Of a DNA stretch of 64,000 nucleotides, positions 12,232-23,863 are shown one piece after another. The translations under genes were made by a program, and so were the position numbers. Position 1 is the stretch's first letter, and each line of letters starts with the position of its first letter. Location: assembly GCF_022985175.1 (NCBI RefSeq), contig NC_066889.1:13445138-13509137 (forward strand). The letters are read 5' to 3'. The notes under the pieces are model-generated. The model saw only the letters and a list, made by a program, of their open reading frames with translations. It had not been told where the DNA came from and did no database searches. The DNA comes from Labeo rohita. Taxonomy: Eukaryota > Chordata > Actinopteri > Cypriniformes > Cyprinidae.

Positions 12232-14093
12232 GTTAGAGTTATACTGTTTACAGTAGCATCAGGGGTTTCCATATTGTTCTCATTAACCCTTACACCTCAC
12301 CTGATGTCCTTTACTGCTCTCCCTGGATGGTCCAAGTATGTGTAGACAGATATATATGTTATTGCATAATAGGTGTGAGGGGAAAAAATAACGTTGGATT
12401 AGTTAAAGGCTGCTACTGAATACTAAGGGACTGTTTGATGGCAGTGAATCAAGAATTTTTCAACCAGCAGAGGATTCCAAAAGGTGTCTGCTTAAAGTCC
12501 CGCAGTAGCAGAAGTAACATGTGATTTCAACATAGCGATACGTCTGTTAGCAATGTAACCAGAGACTAAGCCAAGCGCTCTTATCCGAAGGGGACCTATG
12601 AGATCCTTTAAGGACTTTAAGATCATAGACTACCAGCAGACACCAAACACTAAAATCCTGGCCTTTACAAACTATTTTTGGGCTGTCTAGACAATAGACA
12701 TGTTTGTGATATTCAGAGCGACGTCTGCAATTTGATTCTTTTCAAGAAGCATCACTGCAAGACTCAAGACTCAACAACAAAGACCTCAGCCACAGCAGGG
12801 AAGAAAAGCACTGAGGAATATGAAGGTTTCTCAATCTAAGCAAGCAAATCTACAGAGAGAATGAGCAGATGCTATCTAGATCAGGGCCAGCATATGCTAT
12901 GCACATCAGTTAGAAGAGGAGCTGAGGTAATAAAGAAACTAGGAGAAGTCATTGCAGACTCCCATACCTGGCTTGAGGTCCAGAGCGAGATGGTTTTATA
13001 GATCAAAGCCTCCTACGGTCACAAACTACAATTGGAAAACCAGAAAGGGATGGAGGAGGCCAGGATAAATGGCTATTTTTTGTTTAACCTAAGCCTACAG
13101 AATAAAAACGGAGAAAGAGGATGGACAAAGACAACGTTCTGTGAAAGCTAGTTGATGCAGTAGGAAAAAATGAGTAGCTGGTAGTAAAAAAAAGATTTAT
13201 TTGGTTTATTCTCCACAGTAGGTTGCATATGTGTGTTTTATTGACATTTTATCAAAGAAGTAACTATGATTCATTTTAAACCAATAAAGGAAAAGTGTAT
13301 ACGTAGCGCTTGGATGTTGGCTACAGCCTCTGACTTGGAACAAGCAGCTGATGACAGAATGAAATATAGGCTCGGCCTGTGTACTGAATTAGAAAAGAAT
13401 TACATAAGAACCCATAAGCTTCCAGTCTTTCCAAACCTCTCTCCACCAACAGACACGCATTGTATATTCTTGCAAACCCTTGTAAAACAGTCCAAACGAC
13501 TCATTTGAATCGACGAAAATACAGAAAGAGCACGTCCCAAACCACCCAAGAGTCACTGTAGCAATATTTTCCTGTTTATGTGTGCTGTTGGACATTAAAC
13601 AAGCAAGTAGTCAGGGGCATGAACGGGTTAAAGGTCATCCAGGGTTAGAGAGGTGAACAGAAGTTCCTGCTAAATCAAACCTACTACTGCAGACATCTCT
13701 AGCGGCTCTCTGATCTCTCAACGCAGGGTGTTGAGAAAATGGGAGACAGGATGTTAAAAGCAACACCCCTTCTAGAATGATTAAACACCGTTTCCCAGCA
13801 TTCCATCAGGATATTCCCCTAGGGTCCATTACTTACGTGCATACATCGGGCAGGGTCCTTCATGCTCGGCTGGGGGCAAACATACAAACAACATCCTTTG
13901 TTAGTCATATAGGATTTGACACAGTGGGTTGTAGAGTTGTGCTTTTAATTAGTATGTTGAATGAGTGGTAACAGTTTTAGACAAAACCATTATGATACAA
14001 GAGTTGTTTACATCAGTTACGCATAAGTTAGCTTAAAACTCAGCGTAGTTTTGACATAAAGGGGCAAAAGTTACATCTGACACACTTACAGAT
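12232..14093. other. Intergenic stretch, no feature recognised
   Basis: No recognisable exon, RNA or terminal-repeat structure. Short open frames (13266-13508 and 13777-13971) have no known domain. Confidence 0.4.
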
Positions 14094-14345
14094 ATGGAAG
14101 CCCGTTTCTGCCACTGAATGAAAAATAAAAAGGTAATTGTGACTTTTTATCTCACAATTCTAACTTTTTTTTGAATTTTGAGTTTACATCTTGCAATTCT
14201 CACTTTTTTTCTTAGAACTGTGAGATTTAAACGCATTATTGTGAGTTGCAAAGTCACATTTGTGGGATATAAACTCAAAATTTTTCTCGTTATTGCGACT
14301 TTGTATCTCACAATTCTAACTTTTTTTTCTCGCAATAGTTAGTTT
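14094..14345. repeat. Hairpin-array repeat family F, copy 1 (left end)
   Basis: It starts with the terminal motif ATGGAAGCCCGTTTCTGCCA, followed by alternating sense and antisense versions of a roughly 20-bp unit (TCACAATTCTAACTTTTTTT / AAACTCAAAATT...). The far terminus is missing. Longer copies are at 17815-18543 and 48985-50457. Confidence 0.65.
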
Positions 14346-14424
14346 GCAGCTGCATCTCATTTCGGAGGCTGTATCCTCCGGAGGTCGCATTTGAACGCTG
14401 CACATGTCATTAAGGATGTCTTAA

Positions 14425-15249
14425 AGGGGTCATCGGATGCCCATTTTCCACAAGTTGATATGATTCTTTAGGGTCTTAATGAAAAGTCTCTAATACACTT
14501 TGATTAAAAATTCTCAATGGCTTTGTAAAACAACACCCTTTTTACCTTGCCAAAATGAGCTCTGCAAAAATCATCTCATTCTAAGGGGTTGTTCCTTTAA
14601 ATGCAAATGAGCTCTGCTCACCCCGCCCCTCTCTTCTCTCTGTGGAAAGACGATCTTGTTTACTTTAGCTGCATTTAACTGCGTTTAGCCGCTAAACTTC
14701 CTAACTACCACGTTATAAGGAAAGGTGATCGCAAAGATTCATCAAAAAAAAAACGCTTGTACACACTTTTGTAAGTGAAGCTGGATCATGAATGATTCGT
14801 GCGAACATAGATGGATATATGTAGATCGGGAGGCGCATTCCCTTCACAAACAAACGTAATCTACTGCATCTTCAGCAGCTCAGGTGTCAGGAGTAAATGA
14901 CGACCACTATGTTCATTATTACATCCAGCAATACAACACCTCAATCACTCAATCTGAGATATTATTGTCTAACTTACATCCCTGCTCTGGCATCAAAACA
15001 TGGAAAGTTACTGGACTGTGACAGCTGGTCTAAGGTAAGAGTTCATGTCGATCAACTATTGTGGGAGCAGCCTCTCTCTACAGGCATCTGAAAGTGGCTC
15101 GATTTGAAAAAGGGGATATTATTTTTACAGATTAATTAAAAACCACTGCATGGATTTTTATCATTATAGGGTAGATTTGTACATACACTGCCAACACACA
15201 TTAATGTTCAAACAACATGAAAAAGTGAACTTAGCATCTGATGACCCCT
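14425..15249. mobile_element. TTAA-flanked non-autonomous element
   Basis: An 825-bp element between TTAA duplications (14421-14424 and 15250-15253). The inverted ends are AGGGGTCATCGGATGC and GCATCTGATGACCCCT. No transposase remains. The host sequence rejoins as ..AAGGATGTC-TTAA-GGACTTATGG... The ends (A/GGGG..) resemble those of the THAP-containing element at 20646-21581. Confidence 0.75.
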
Positions 15250-15281
15250 TTAAGGACTTATGGAAGCCTTAAGGTCATTGC

Positions 15282-15586
15282 TGTCACACCCCTGTGGACT
15301 GTTTTGTTGGTTTCGCACTTCTGTGCCCTTATTTGGTCCTTCCTGTTCCGTTTCTTGTTAAGTTGTAATTGGTTTATTATCTACACCTGTCTTTGTTTTG
15401 TTGGCTACCCATTATAAGTTTGATTCAGTTCCTTTGTCCCTGTCCGATCTTGACGTTTTGTGAGTGTGTGTTCCCTTGCTGTTCCTGTCCTGTACCCTTG
15501 TTTGGACTTATTAATTAAAGCCTGTTTGTTATATTTCCTCGTCCTCAGCTCCTTCCTACGTCTCCTCCCTACACACGATCCTAACA
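15282..15586 (+). mobile_element. Solo LTR
   Basis: A 305-bp segment starting TGTCACACCCCTGTGG and ending CGATCCTAACA (TG...CA), flanked by perfect 5-bp duplications ATTGC (15277-15281 and 15587-15591). It carries an ATTAAAGCC word, polyadenylation-like, near 15516. No internal retroviral or retrotransposon coding sequence is adjacent. This is the signature of LTR-LTR recombination leaving a single LTR, most likely of a Gypsy or BEL type; the family is not determined. Confidence 0.82.
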
Positions 15587-15663
15587 ATTGCACACTGAGT
15601 CAAATTTTCAAAATTGTTTTTTTTTTAATCGCCATCCTTTCGTTTCAAAATGTTTGTTACGGA

Positions 15664-17125
15664 TAGAGATGGCAAAAGTACACACATCCTTCACTCAAGT
15701 AGAAGTACAGATACTCATGTTTAAAAATACTCTGGTAAAAGTAGAAGTACTGACTGCACTTTTTTACTTAAGTTAAAGTAAAGAAGTATGGGCTCAGACA
15801 TGTACTTAAGTAAAAACTATCCATTACTACTACCTGTTTTAGTGTCATGCTGGTAACTGGACTTCACGTCATATTGACCCATTAATACAAAATAACAAAT
15901 TCTGAAACCATGGACAACCCCCCTTTTTTGTATGGCCCTCACATTTAAATAAATGTTTAAAACCTTAGGTTGGGGCTGTGCAAAATAAGAAAAAGTCTCT
16001 CTTTTGAACTGTACCTTCACTGCCAGTCTCTTCATTTTCCATATCTCTCTGCATCTCTGCATGTGTGTTTGATTTTTTTTTTTTTTTTTACTAATTTTCT
16101 TGTACCTGTCTGTCACCATTTACTGTTATGAGCAGACTTGTCTTCACCTTGTTGCAAAACAACCACCTTCTTATATTCTATTTGCAGTAGCAATTTTATT
16201 TAAGTTCAATTTAGAGAATCACATTATGACCAGGTGTTGATGTTTTATCTTAAAATGGCTTAAATACTATAAATTTAAGAAAACATTATTTTCTATATTG
16301 CCTAAATGTCAAAATTAGTATAACAATGATTACATCATGACAATATTTTTACAGAAAAATCCTAATACTGAACATGTTATTGCATTATCATGAGTCATAT
16401 TTTTCTGTTACCAAAATTAACCATGATTTTTTTGTTTGTTTTGTTTTTTTGTTGGATTGATTACAATCTGTTTCAATTTAACTACAACCATAGTTTTACT
16501 ACACACCCAACAAACATGAGACGTCTACCCGACGTGCAGATCATGTCTATATTACGACAAAGACGTTGAAATGACGTCGTTTGGAGGTCGTTTGCTCAGT
16601 GGGCATCTCATGGTTAGACTTTGGTTAGTATAACAAAACATTTGTGGTTACCATGGTTTAACTATAGTTAATTTTCATAAGGGTTGTTTTGTTATCTGCC
16701 CTAGCTCCCTCTGAACGTGTTACAAAACAATGTTTTATAACATTTGCTTGCTAAATTACTACTGCAACTTTACAGTAAATAATAATGAGTATTTTGAGTG
16801 ATGATAGTAATTAAGTTTAGTTTCATTTATAGTACTACTGCTGTAGTTTTGTCTTTGTTTACTTAGTTAAACATTAAGTTAAACGTTAAACGGAGCGTTG
16901 CCAGTCAAGATTTGTTATCAAATGGTGATCCACCAAATGCTGATTAAAACAAAAGTAACGAGCCTGGTTTGAAAATGTAAGAAGTAGAAAGTACAGATAT
17001 TTGTGTAAAAATATAAGTAAAAGTAAAAGTAAAAGTAAAAAGTAGTGAGAAAAATAAATAGTGAATTAAAGTACTGATACCAGAACATTCTACTTTTATT
17101 TGTACTTCGTTACTTCCCATCTCTG
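15664..17125. mobile_element. Non-autonomous element with (C)AGAGATGG ends
   Basis: Left end TAGAGATGGCAAAAGTACAC, right end GTACTTCGTTACTTCCCATCTCTG. Subterminal AAAGTA repeats are in opposite orientation (15680-15790 and 16980-17100). The roughly 1.46-kb interior is A/T-rich with no transposase. Structure and ends fit a hAT-type non-autonomous element. I could not read a clear 8-bp duplication. Confidence 0.6.
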
Positions 17126-17449
17126 GTTTTGTGAATCTTTGCTCACTTATTAAAAAAGAACCAGTTCACAAGAGTCATTAATTTGCGAATCAGACATACT
17201 TCCTGTTGTGTCTGTTGTTTCATGTTGTTGTTTCAAGAGATGATATCTAACCATACCACATATGGACAAAAGATTCAGTCTGGCGCTTTGAAAAACAAAC
17301 ACAGATGTGAGAAAATAAAATAGAGATTTACGTATGTTTTTCTTTTTCGTACGTGTTAGAGGATTCTGAGTGACTACGATTTAAATTAGTGTCTTTTTGT
17401 CAAATGAATTAGTTGAATGAATTCAGTAGTCTTGAAATATTGCACACAA

Positions 17450-17524
17450 ATCATATGGAATACCCTTAAGCGTATAAATCATATGGAATACCCTTAAGCG
17501 TATAAATCATATGGAATACCCTTT
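17450..17524. repeat. 28-bp minisatellite, about 2.7 units
   Basis: The unit ATCATATGGAATACCCTTAA plus GCGTATAA repeats at 17450, 17478 and 17506 with perfect identity, suggesting a recent tandem duplication. The last unit is partial. Confidence 0.85.
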
Positions 17525-17571
17525 CGTCCTTGCATTTCAGAGAAAAAACATCATACGGGTTTGGATAGACA

Positions 17572-17814
17572 TCCCTGATAGCACACGTACATCTCAGAGA
17601 CGTCTGTTTGATGTCTGCATTTACATCTGCAAGATGTAGTTTGCTCATCTGCAATACGACTATCGGATGTTTCCAATCAGATGTCAAATAGATGTCTATT
17701 AGATGTCTTTAAGATATTTATTATTTAGAATGTATGTAAAATTGACAGCTTACAGATGTCTGCCAGACGTTTGTACACAGCAGATGCTTTCAGACGTACG
17801 TGTGCTATCTGGGA
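17572..17814. mobile_element. Short MITE (TCCCTGATAGCACACGTAC ends)
   Basis: A 243-bp element with inverted ends TCCCTGATAGCACACGTAC and GTACGTGTGCTATCTGGGA. The interior repeats GATGTCT/AGACATC words. It directly abuts the left side of a family F copy and may have inserted at its edge. Confidence 0.75.
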
Positions 17815-18543
17815 TGTCCCGTTTCCGCCAGTGAATAATAAATGAATAAGGCAATTGTGACTATTTAATCTCACAATTCTGACTTTCTTCTTGCAATTGC
17901 GAGTTTACATCTCGCAATTCTGACTTTTTTCCTCAGAATTGGTATAAACTTGCAATTGTGAGTTATAAAGTCAGAAATGTGAGATATAAATTTGCAATTG
18001 TGAGAAATTAAGGCAGAATGACATTAACGCGCACCTGCAAGTTATAAAGTCAATTTTGAGACATAAAGTCGCAATTCTGAGAACTAAACTTTCTCAGAAT
18101 TGCAAGATATAAACTCATAATTCTGACATTTTTTCTCAGAACTGCGAGTTTATATCTTGAAATTGTGACTTTTTTTTCTCAGAATTGCTCGCAATTCTGA
18201 CTTTATAACACGCAATTGTGTGTTTTATAAACTTGCAATGTTGAGAACAACATTATATCGGACTTTAACTTTAATTGCGAATTTATATTTCACAACTCTA
18301 AGAAAAAAGTCGGAATTGCGAGAAAAAAAATTTGAATTGCAAGATACAAACTCGCAATTGCATGTTTTAATTCACAGTTCTGACTTTATTTTCGCAATTG
18401 TGAGTTTGTATCATGCAATTCTGTGAAATAAGTCAGAACTGCAGGTTTGTCTCATTTAATTACAACGTCAGAATGTAGAGATAAAAAGTCGCAAAACCTT
18501 TTTTCATTTACTTTTTTATTTAGTGGCGGAAACAGGCTTCCAT
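17815..18543. repeat. Hairpin-array repeat family F, copy 2
   Basis: It runs from CCGTTTCCGCCAGTGAATAA to TTTAGTGGCGGAAACAGGCTTCCAT, a terminal inverted repeat pair; the outermost left bases are replaced by the neighbouring MITE. Between the ends lie roughly 25 alternating versions of a 20-25 bp unit and its complement (AAGTCAGAATTGTGAG / CTCACAATTCTGACTT). It would fold into many consecutive hairpins. Confidence 0.75.
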
Positions 18544-20641
18544 AGATATGAGAGTATTACATTATAACAATGTTTTTTATTTTAACTTAACTAAATTTTG
18601 CATATTGCTTCTGCTAAGCACTTTCACTTATTATTTATTCATGTACTTCTGAAACACAGAAATGACAGAAAAGAACAGAATATTGCAGGACTAATTACAA
18701 AACATTCATGAAATTTTGTGTTTTAATGTTCTGTCAGAAAAAAAATATTAAAAAGCATTTGGCTATCACCAAACAAATGTAAGAACAACATGGTTAATGT
18801 TAATCTTGTTAACATGTTAACATTTCCTGAAGAGGCTTAAATCGATAAAAGGCATATAATGTGAAGTTCAAGAGAGAAAAACATAAGATTCGCAAAAATA
18901 TTTTCTAGTAAGGCTGTATCCTCATGATAAAATCTCCAGCCTGCAGACCAAGGTCAGGAACTGACCCTTTGTAACACTCATGGCCATTATTTATTTGTGT
19001 AGAAATACTAGTCAGGGGAGAGGGCCAATCTGATATAAGTGTTTTCTTTGTGGACAGACCAAATAGCATAACTAGCCTGAAAGCTGTGCATACAATGAAA
19101 TGAACAGGCAACTGAACTAGGCTGTTATATCACTTTAATATGGTTTTACCAAGCTTGTAACGAGGCATATCGAAGATTACTATCATATTCTACAAAAAGC
19201 AAAAGCAAAAAGTACAAAAAGTTCTCAATTGACTGTGATTGAGTGTGTGAACTACTGTGTGCACTTCAAGCTGTACAGATTTGACTGGTGAAAAGAAGTG
19301 AACTTGGCAATACAATCAGTCTGTTTTACTGACAGTCATTCCTCAAAGTGGTGGAAAAAATGGTTCAGCTGAAATTGTTTCTGTGTGCTTGTTGCAGAAA
19401 AGTTCCATGCTATGAAACACAAGAACAGTTGTGATGCTTTAAGCATCTAGTCTTTCTGATTTCTGTTCAGGAAGCCTTATGTTGCACAAAGATGCAAATC
19501 TCGACTTTTATTTGTGGAATAGCAGGCAGATGTGTCGTCAGACTAGAGAGTGTGTTTTAACATCTGGAGAACTGAGAAGAACAAAAAACGCCCATGTAGA
19601 ATAGTGTGTCTGGAAAGTTATGAAAACAAAATCAAAACTTACCTTTTTCCTTCTGTATTTTTGATTTCCATAGAACGAATTCATCCATGTTTTTGCAGAA
19701 TTAATCTGTCGTCTTTGTTTTGTCTCTTCCGTGTCAATATTTATGAGATCATTCTGTTACTTTAGTCCTTTTATTAAGAGGTATTTGGGAATTTTACTTT
19801 GGTCAAATATGTTCTAGTTAGAAAGTCTACACCAGGACAGACTTGTTTAAATTGGAATAAGTACATGAATTTTTTGGGATGGATTTCAGAACGGTTTATT
19901 ATTTGGTTTAGAGAAACAAATGTAAGAGATTTTGTAGAGACAAAGAGTGAGTGGGGTTATTCCAAGTTAAGTAAATTGAAACTAAGTGTAAGTAAGACTG
20001 TTCATGAGCTGACTTCTTTGCTGAAGATTAGACATAATACCTGACATCCATGTGGATCAGTGTCTCGAAAATAAAGAACATCTCGTCAACCATATCTTTA
20101 AACTTTATGAAGGTCTGAGTTAAAACTGGAGAACATTAGGTTGTGGTTTTGGACAAACACTTCTCTCCTGTCTGTAAGGGGGAAGCCTTGACTCTTTGTG
20201 GTTTAGTGGCTCCATGCAATTGAGAAGAAGGCTCTGACCACTGTGAAAGCTCTACATATTCTCACGTTTTTATAAACCTCACCTTTAAGCCTTGAATCAG
20301 TCCAACAGCAGTTAGTGCTCAGCTTGCATGTCTGCCTTTACTATACTTATATTTTTGTTCCATATCTAAAGGAAAAAAGTTTTGTTCTATCTAGAAGAAG
20401 AAGAGCCCATGCACTATTATTTTATCTGTCATGTTTTGTCATGATTATAACCCTTTTTTTTTAAGATCCCAACTTTAAAAGTTGTGTTCACTTGGTCTGT
20501 AGGTTACAAAACCCATTTCAAAGCACTATTTATATTGCAGCGCTATAGAATATTTGACTTGCATGGTGAGTGACATGTAAGTCAGGTCTGCAAGAAAATT
20601 GTTAAGCATTGATCAAGACAAAAACAATGATGTATGGCCTC
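18544..20641. other. Intergenic stretch, no confident feature
   Basis: Unique-looking A/T-rich DNA. An 81-codon open frame at 19799-20044 is followed by an AATAAA-like word near 20068. I recognise no domain in it and do not call it a gene. It could be the 3' end of an old retroelement. Confidence 0.35.
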
Positions 20642-20645
20642 TTAA

Positions 20646-21581
20646 GGGGCTTTTGCACTGGAGGAACATTTGCATAGTTCCTAGAACTATTGGGTGAAGT
20701 ACCTGCTTTTTGGTGTGTTCACACCATCAGTAGATTAACATAAACAATGCCACTGAACTGAAGAAAACTTGCATATTTTACAGATTATTGCTTCTGAAAA
20801 TTATTAATTATTGTCATGTTTTGGGCTGTACTAATCGGTCAGACCAGGTACAACATTTAGAGTACTATAGACTGCCAAAAGTTGTAACAAATCAAGGAGA
20901 AGAGTGCAAAAAACAGGAACAAAAGGCATTTGTGGTTGGCCAAACTGAATTAGGATTTCCAGGGCAAGAATCTTGACAACATTCGTGTTTGTTCTTATAA
21001 TTTCCGGTCAGGTAGGTGAAATATTAGGCTAATATCTTAATTAATACTGCCTGTACGTATCTTTACCACCTAATAACTTTAGTTTGTCAGAATATTGCGC
21101 TCTTTACTGCTTACTAAGTCCTTTTGTATGTGATTAAGCAGCTTTCACACGCTTTTTTTCATGGTTTAGACAGCATAAATTAGCAGAACAACATATTCAG
21201 TAGTACATTATCCGTGCAATCAATGCTGTTGTTTACATCTGAGTATCTCCAATATTGCTGAGCATCCAGGTAAACCCTCTAAACACCGGCTACCTGACAT
21301 TTTTGAAAAGTCACGTAAAAATATTTACGAACATGGAAAATAACGATAATAATGGCATTTAGCTACCTGTTGTCAGCAGCATTGTGTTTTTTCTCAGCTT
21401 TGATGATATGTAACACTGCAAGTTGTCATAGAAGTTTTTGTCAGATTTTCATGCTCTTTCAATTGCGTAAATTTTGCTTTTATATTAATTCTCCTTTATC
21501 ACGAAACCTGCGTCACACAACACCACCCTGGTTGCTACTTCCTATAACTTAGTTCCTAGAACTATGCGGTGTAAAAACCCC
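20646..21581 (+). mobile_element. TTAA element carrying a THAP exon relic (Kolobok-like)
   Basis: A 936-bp element with inverted ends of about 45 bp (GGGGCTTTTGCACTGGAGGA... and ...GCGGTGTAAAAACCCC), both containing AGTTCCTAGAACTAT. The flanks are TTAA (20642-20645) and TTTA (21582-21585), a one-base-decayed duplication. It contains the THAP-like pseudo-exon at 20788-21011. TTAA targets plus a THAP-containing transposase are known features of the Kolobok superfamily; assignment here is an inference. Confidence 0.65.
20788..21011 (+). pseudogene. Decayed THAP zinc-finger exon of a transposase
   Basis: The frame reads a C-x4-C start (CHVLGCTNRSD) and the THAP-like EYYRLPK motif. After a one-base frameshift near 20930 it continues W-L-A-K-L-N, a stop codon, then DFQGKNLDNIRVCSY. 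A good donor (CAG|GTAGGT) follows at 21012. The histidine expected in the final C-x2-H pair reads asparagine (CSYNF). One frameshift, one stop and one lost zinc ligand show it is dead. It could be a captured THAP gene exon, but its position between TTAA-flanked inverted ends favours a transposase origin. Confidence 0.7.
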
Positions 21582-21864
21582 TTTAGGCTGATGATACATC
21601 GGGCAACTCTGGGCAGTTTGGCACAACACAGGGCCCATGACTGATCTAAATGATCCAGATAGATATTTGTTACTCATTCTCAATAAAGTGCCCAATCAAC
21701 ATTGCCCGAAGTTTTTAAACACATTTATTTGAAGTTAAGTACACTATAAATACACTTACATATTTATGTGCTTAATAAAAATTCCCTTAAATTGTACTTT
21801 AAGCAAACTGGTATACTTAAAGTATGCTAAATTGGAAAAACTAATTTTATACTTGTACTTTCAA

Positions 21865-22766
21865 AGACTCCATTTCCAGAGCAAAAATTTACAGATAATT
21901 TACTCACCCCTTGTCATCCAAGATGTTCATGTCTTTCTTTCTTCAGTCGATAAGAAATTATGTTTCTTGAGGAAAACAATTCAGAATTTTTCTCCATATA
22001 GTGGACTTCTATGGTGCTCCCAAGTTCGAACTTTAAATGGCTCTAAACGATCTCAGCCGAAGAAGAAGGGTCTTATATAGTGAAACGATCTGCCATTTTG
22101 TAAACAAATTGACAATTTATTTATTTTTTAATCTCAAACGGTCGTCTTGTCCCCTCTCTGCAATGCGCATGCATAGTCTCTGTAATCTGGGTCAATGCAG
22201 TTAGGGTATGTCGAAAAACTCCTGTCTCCTCCTCTTCTTCGACGTCAAAATTGTCCTACATCACTGTTTTATCCTTTTTTTTGTAAAGGACGTTTGATCT
22301 TCTCTGCATGTTCACTTTGTAAACACTGAGTTGGTACTTTTGCAGCGATGTAGGACCATATTGAAGTTGGGAAAGAAAACGAGATGGGGTATGTTTTTTG
22401 ACATACCATAACTGTGTTGAGCATATTGAACCAGAAAAAACAGTTTACGCAGACTTAGACAAGACGAGCATTTAAGGTTAAAAAAGTATATAAATTGTCA
22501 GTTTGTTTCGAAAATGACAGATCGTTTTGTTAGATAAGACCCTTCTTCCTCAGCTGGGATCCTTTAGAGCCATTGAGGTGGCATTTAAACTGCATTTTGG
22601 AAGTTCATACTTGGGGGCAGCATTGAATTCCACTATATGGAGAAAAATTTGGGAATGTTTTCCTCAAGAAACGTAATTTCTTATTGACTGAAGAAAGAAA
22701 GACATGAACGTCTTGGATGACAAGTAAATTATGTGTAAATTTTTGTTCTGAAAGTGGACTTCTCCT
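21865..22766. mobile_element. Repeat family B copy (palindromic, near full length)
   Basis: About 0.9 kb. The left end is degenerate (GACTCCATTTCCAGAGC); the right end GAAAGTGGACTTCTCCT is followed by TTAA (22767-22770). The arms include TTTACTCACCCCTTGTCATC and its inverse, and TTAGGGTATGTCGAAAAACT and its inverse. No transposase is present. The open frame at 21766-22080 is incidental. Confidence 0.7.
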
Positions 22767-22799
22767 TTAATGTACTTGAATTGTGTGTTTAAGTCCAAC

Positions 22800-23261
22800 T
22801 AGTGATTCATCTTTTTACCCCCCGGCTCCTAATGCATGGTTTTTCCTTCTGGAGCATCAGTGAGTGTTTGAACCTTGCATATGAGTCCCTCAGTTGTCCT
22901 AAAAAGATGGATCTCAAAATCATACAGTCATTGTTGGAAAGGGTTCAGATACACAAATATACTGGAAAACCAACAAATTTGTGGAACCTGAAGGATTTTT
23001 CTGAAAAACAGCAGGCAGTTTAACTGTTCAGGACAAACAAGGGACTCATGAACAACTATCATTAAACAAACAAAAAAAAAAAAAAAACAGCTGAGGATCA
23101 TTCAGGTAACAACACAGTATTAAGAATCAAGGGAATGTAAACTTTTGAACTGTATGCTCATTTTGTATTGTGCATTTTGTATGATCCCTCTTATTATGGT
23201 AAAATAATTAACATTTTTAACATTTTAAATTATTCTGGACTGATTCTTTTGACCTCAACAG
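22800..23261. mobile_element. Tc1/mariner-type non-autonomous repeat, truncated
   Basis: The right end CTTTTGACCTCAACAGTA (to TA at 23262-23263) is the mirror of a family starting TACAGTTGAGGTCAAAAG that I recognise as common in cyprinids. The interior shows AAGATGGATCTCAAAATC, CAGTCATTGTTGGAAAGGGT and GAAGGATTTTTCTGAA. The left end is missing. The TA target suggests Tc1/mariner. Confidence 0.6.
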
Positions 23262-23262
23262 T

Positions 23263-23863
23263 AGCTTTCTTAGATGAAATATAATGAAACTGGGATATTC
23301 CTTAATGTTTAGTTGTTTTCTGTCGTGTAAAGTAATATAAATGCATCAATACAGTGATGAGACTTCAGAAAAATTCTGTAAAATTCATTTAAAGTTTAAA
23401 AGGAACTGTCTGAGCAGCTATACAGAAATGAACCATACAAGAATGGAAAACTGTGAATCTGATCAGGATGACCCAGCATTCATTTTTCAGGTTGGATGGA
23501 TGGAAAAATTTTGCGATAGCGATTGTTGTAGTGATTGGATAAGTGAGTAGAGGATGGGGGGGCCGGGGGGTGGACTTGTTGGCAGGGTCACAAACTATTT
23601 CCTTAAACAGACTTATGAAAACCATACGGCACAAGGGGAAACCACAGGCCGAATCTCCCCCCACCACTCAGCGTACTCATTACCCGCCCCCTCTTCCAAT
23701 AACAAACGTCTGTACCCTCCTTCTCTGTCTCTCTGCTGCAGACAGACTGCAGACAAAAGTCATCTCTTTGAGCAGAGAGACCAGAAATTTGAAAGAGCTC
23801 ACAGGTAAATTTAAAATTTTAATTGGGGCAGATACCTCAGCTGTAGGAAACAAAAAAACAGTT
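23263..23863 (+). promoter_or_regulatory. Upstream region and probable promoter/5'UTR of cd248
   Basis: 601 bp between the last recognised transposon and the cd248 start codon. A TATA-like TATAAAT lies at 23336-23342. A polypyrimidine tract ending TCTCTGCTGCAG (to 23743) could be a splice acceptor for an upstream non-coding exon. The coding frame stays open back to 23543, but that stretch has no signal peptide or lectin similarity and is probably untranslated. Confidence 0.35.

Noticed and set aside
17820..18520. Short regularly spaced repeats resembling a CRISPR array
   Set aside because: The units alternate in orientation, are diverged and lack unique spacers. This is a eukaryotic hairpin-array transposon, not a CRISPR.
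19799..20044. 81-codon open frame followed by an AATAAA-like word
   Set aside because: No known motif and no start context. It might be an old retroelement end, but I cannot support a gene.
23543..23863. In-frame open extension of 107 codons upstream of the cd248 start
   Set aside because: It shows no signal peptide or lectin similarity. The signal peptide follows the ATG at 23864, and the extension crosses a likely splice-acceptor tract, so it is probably untranslated.
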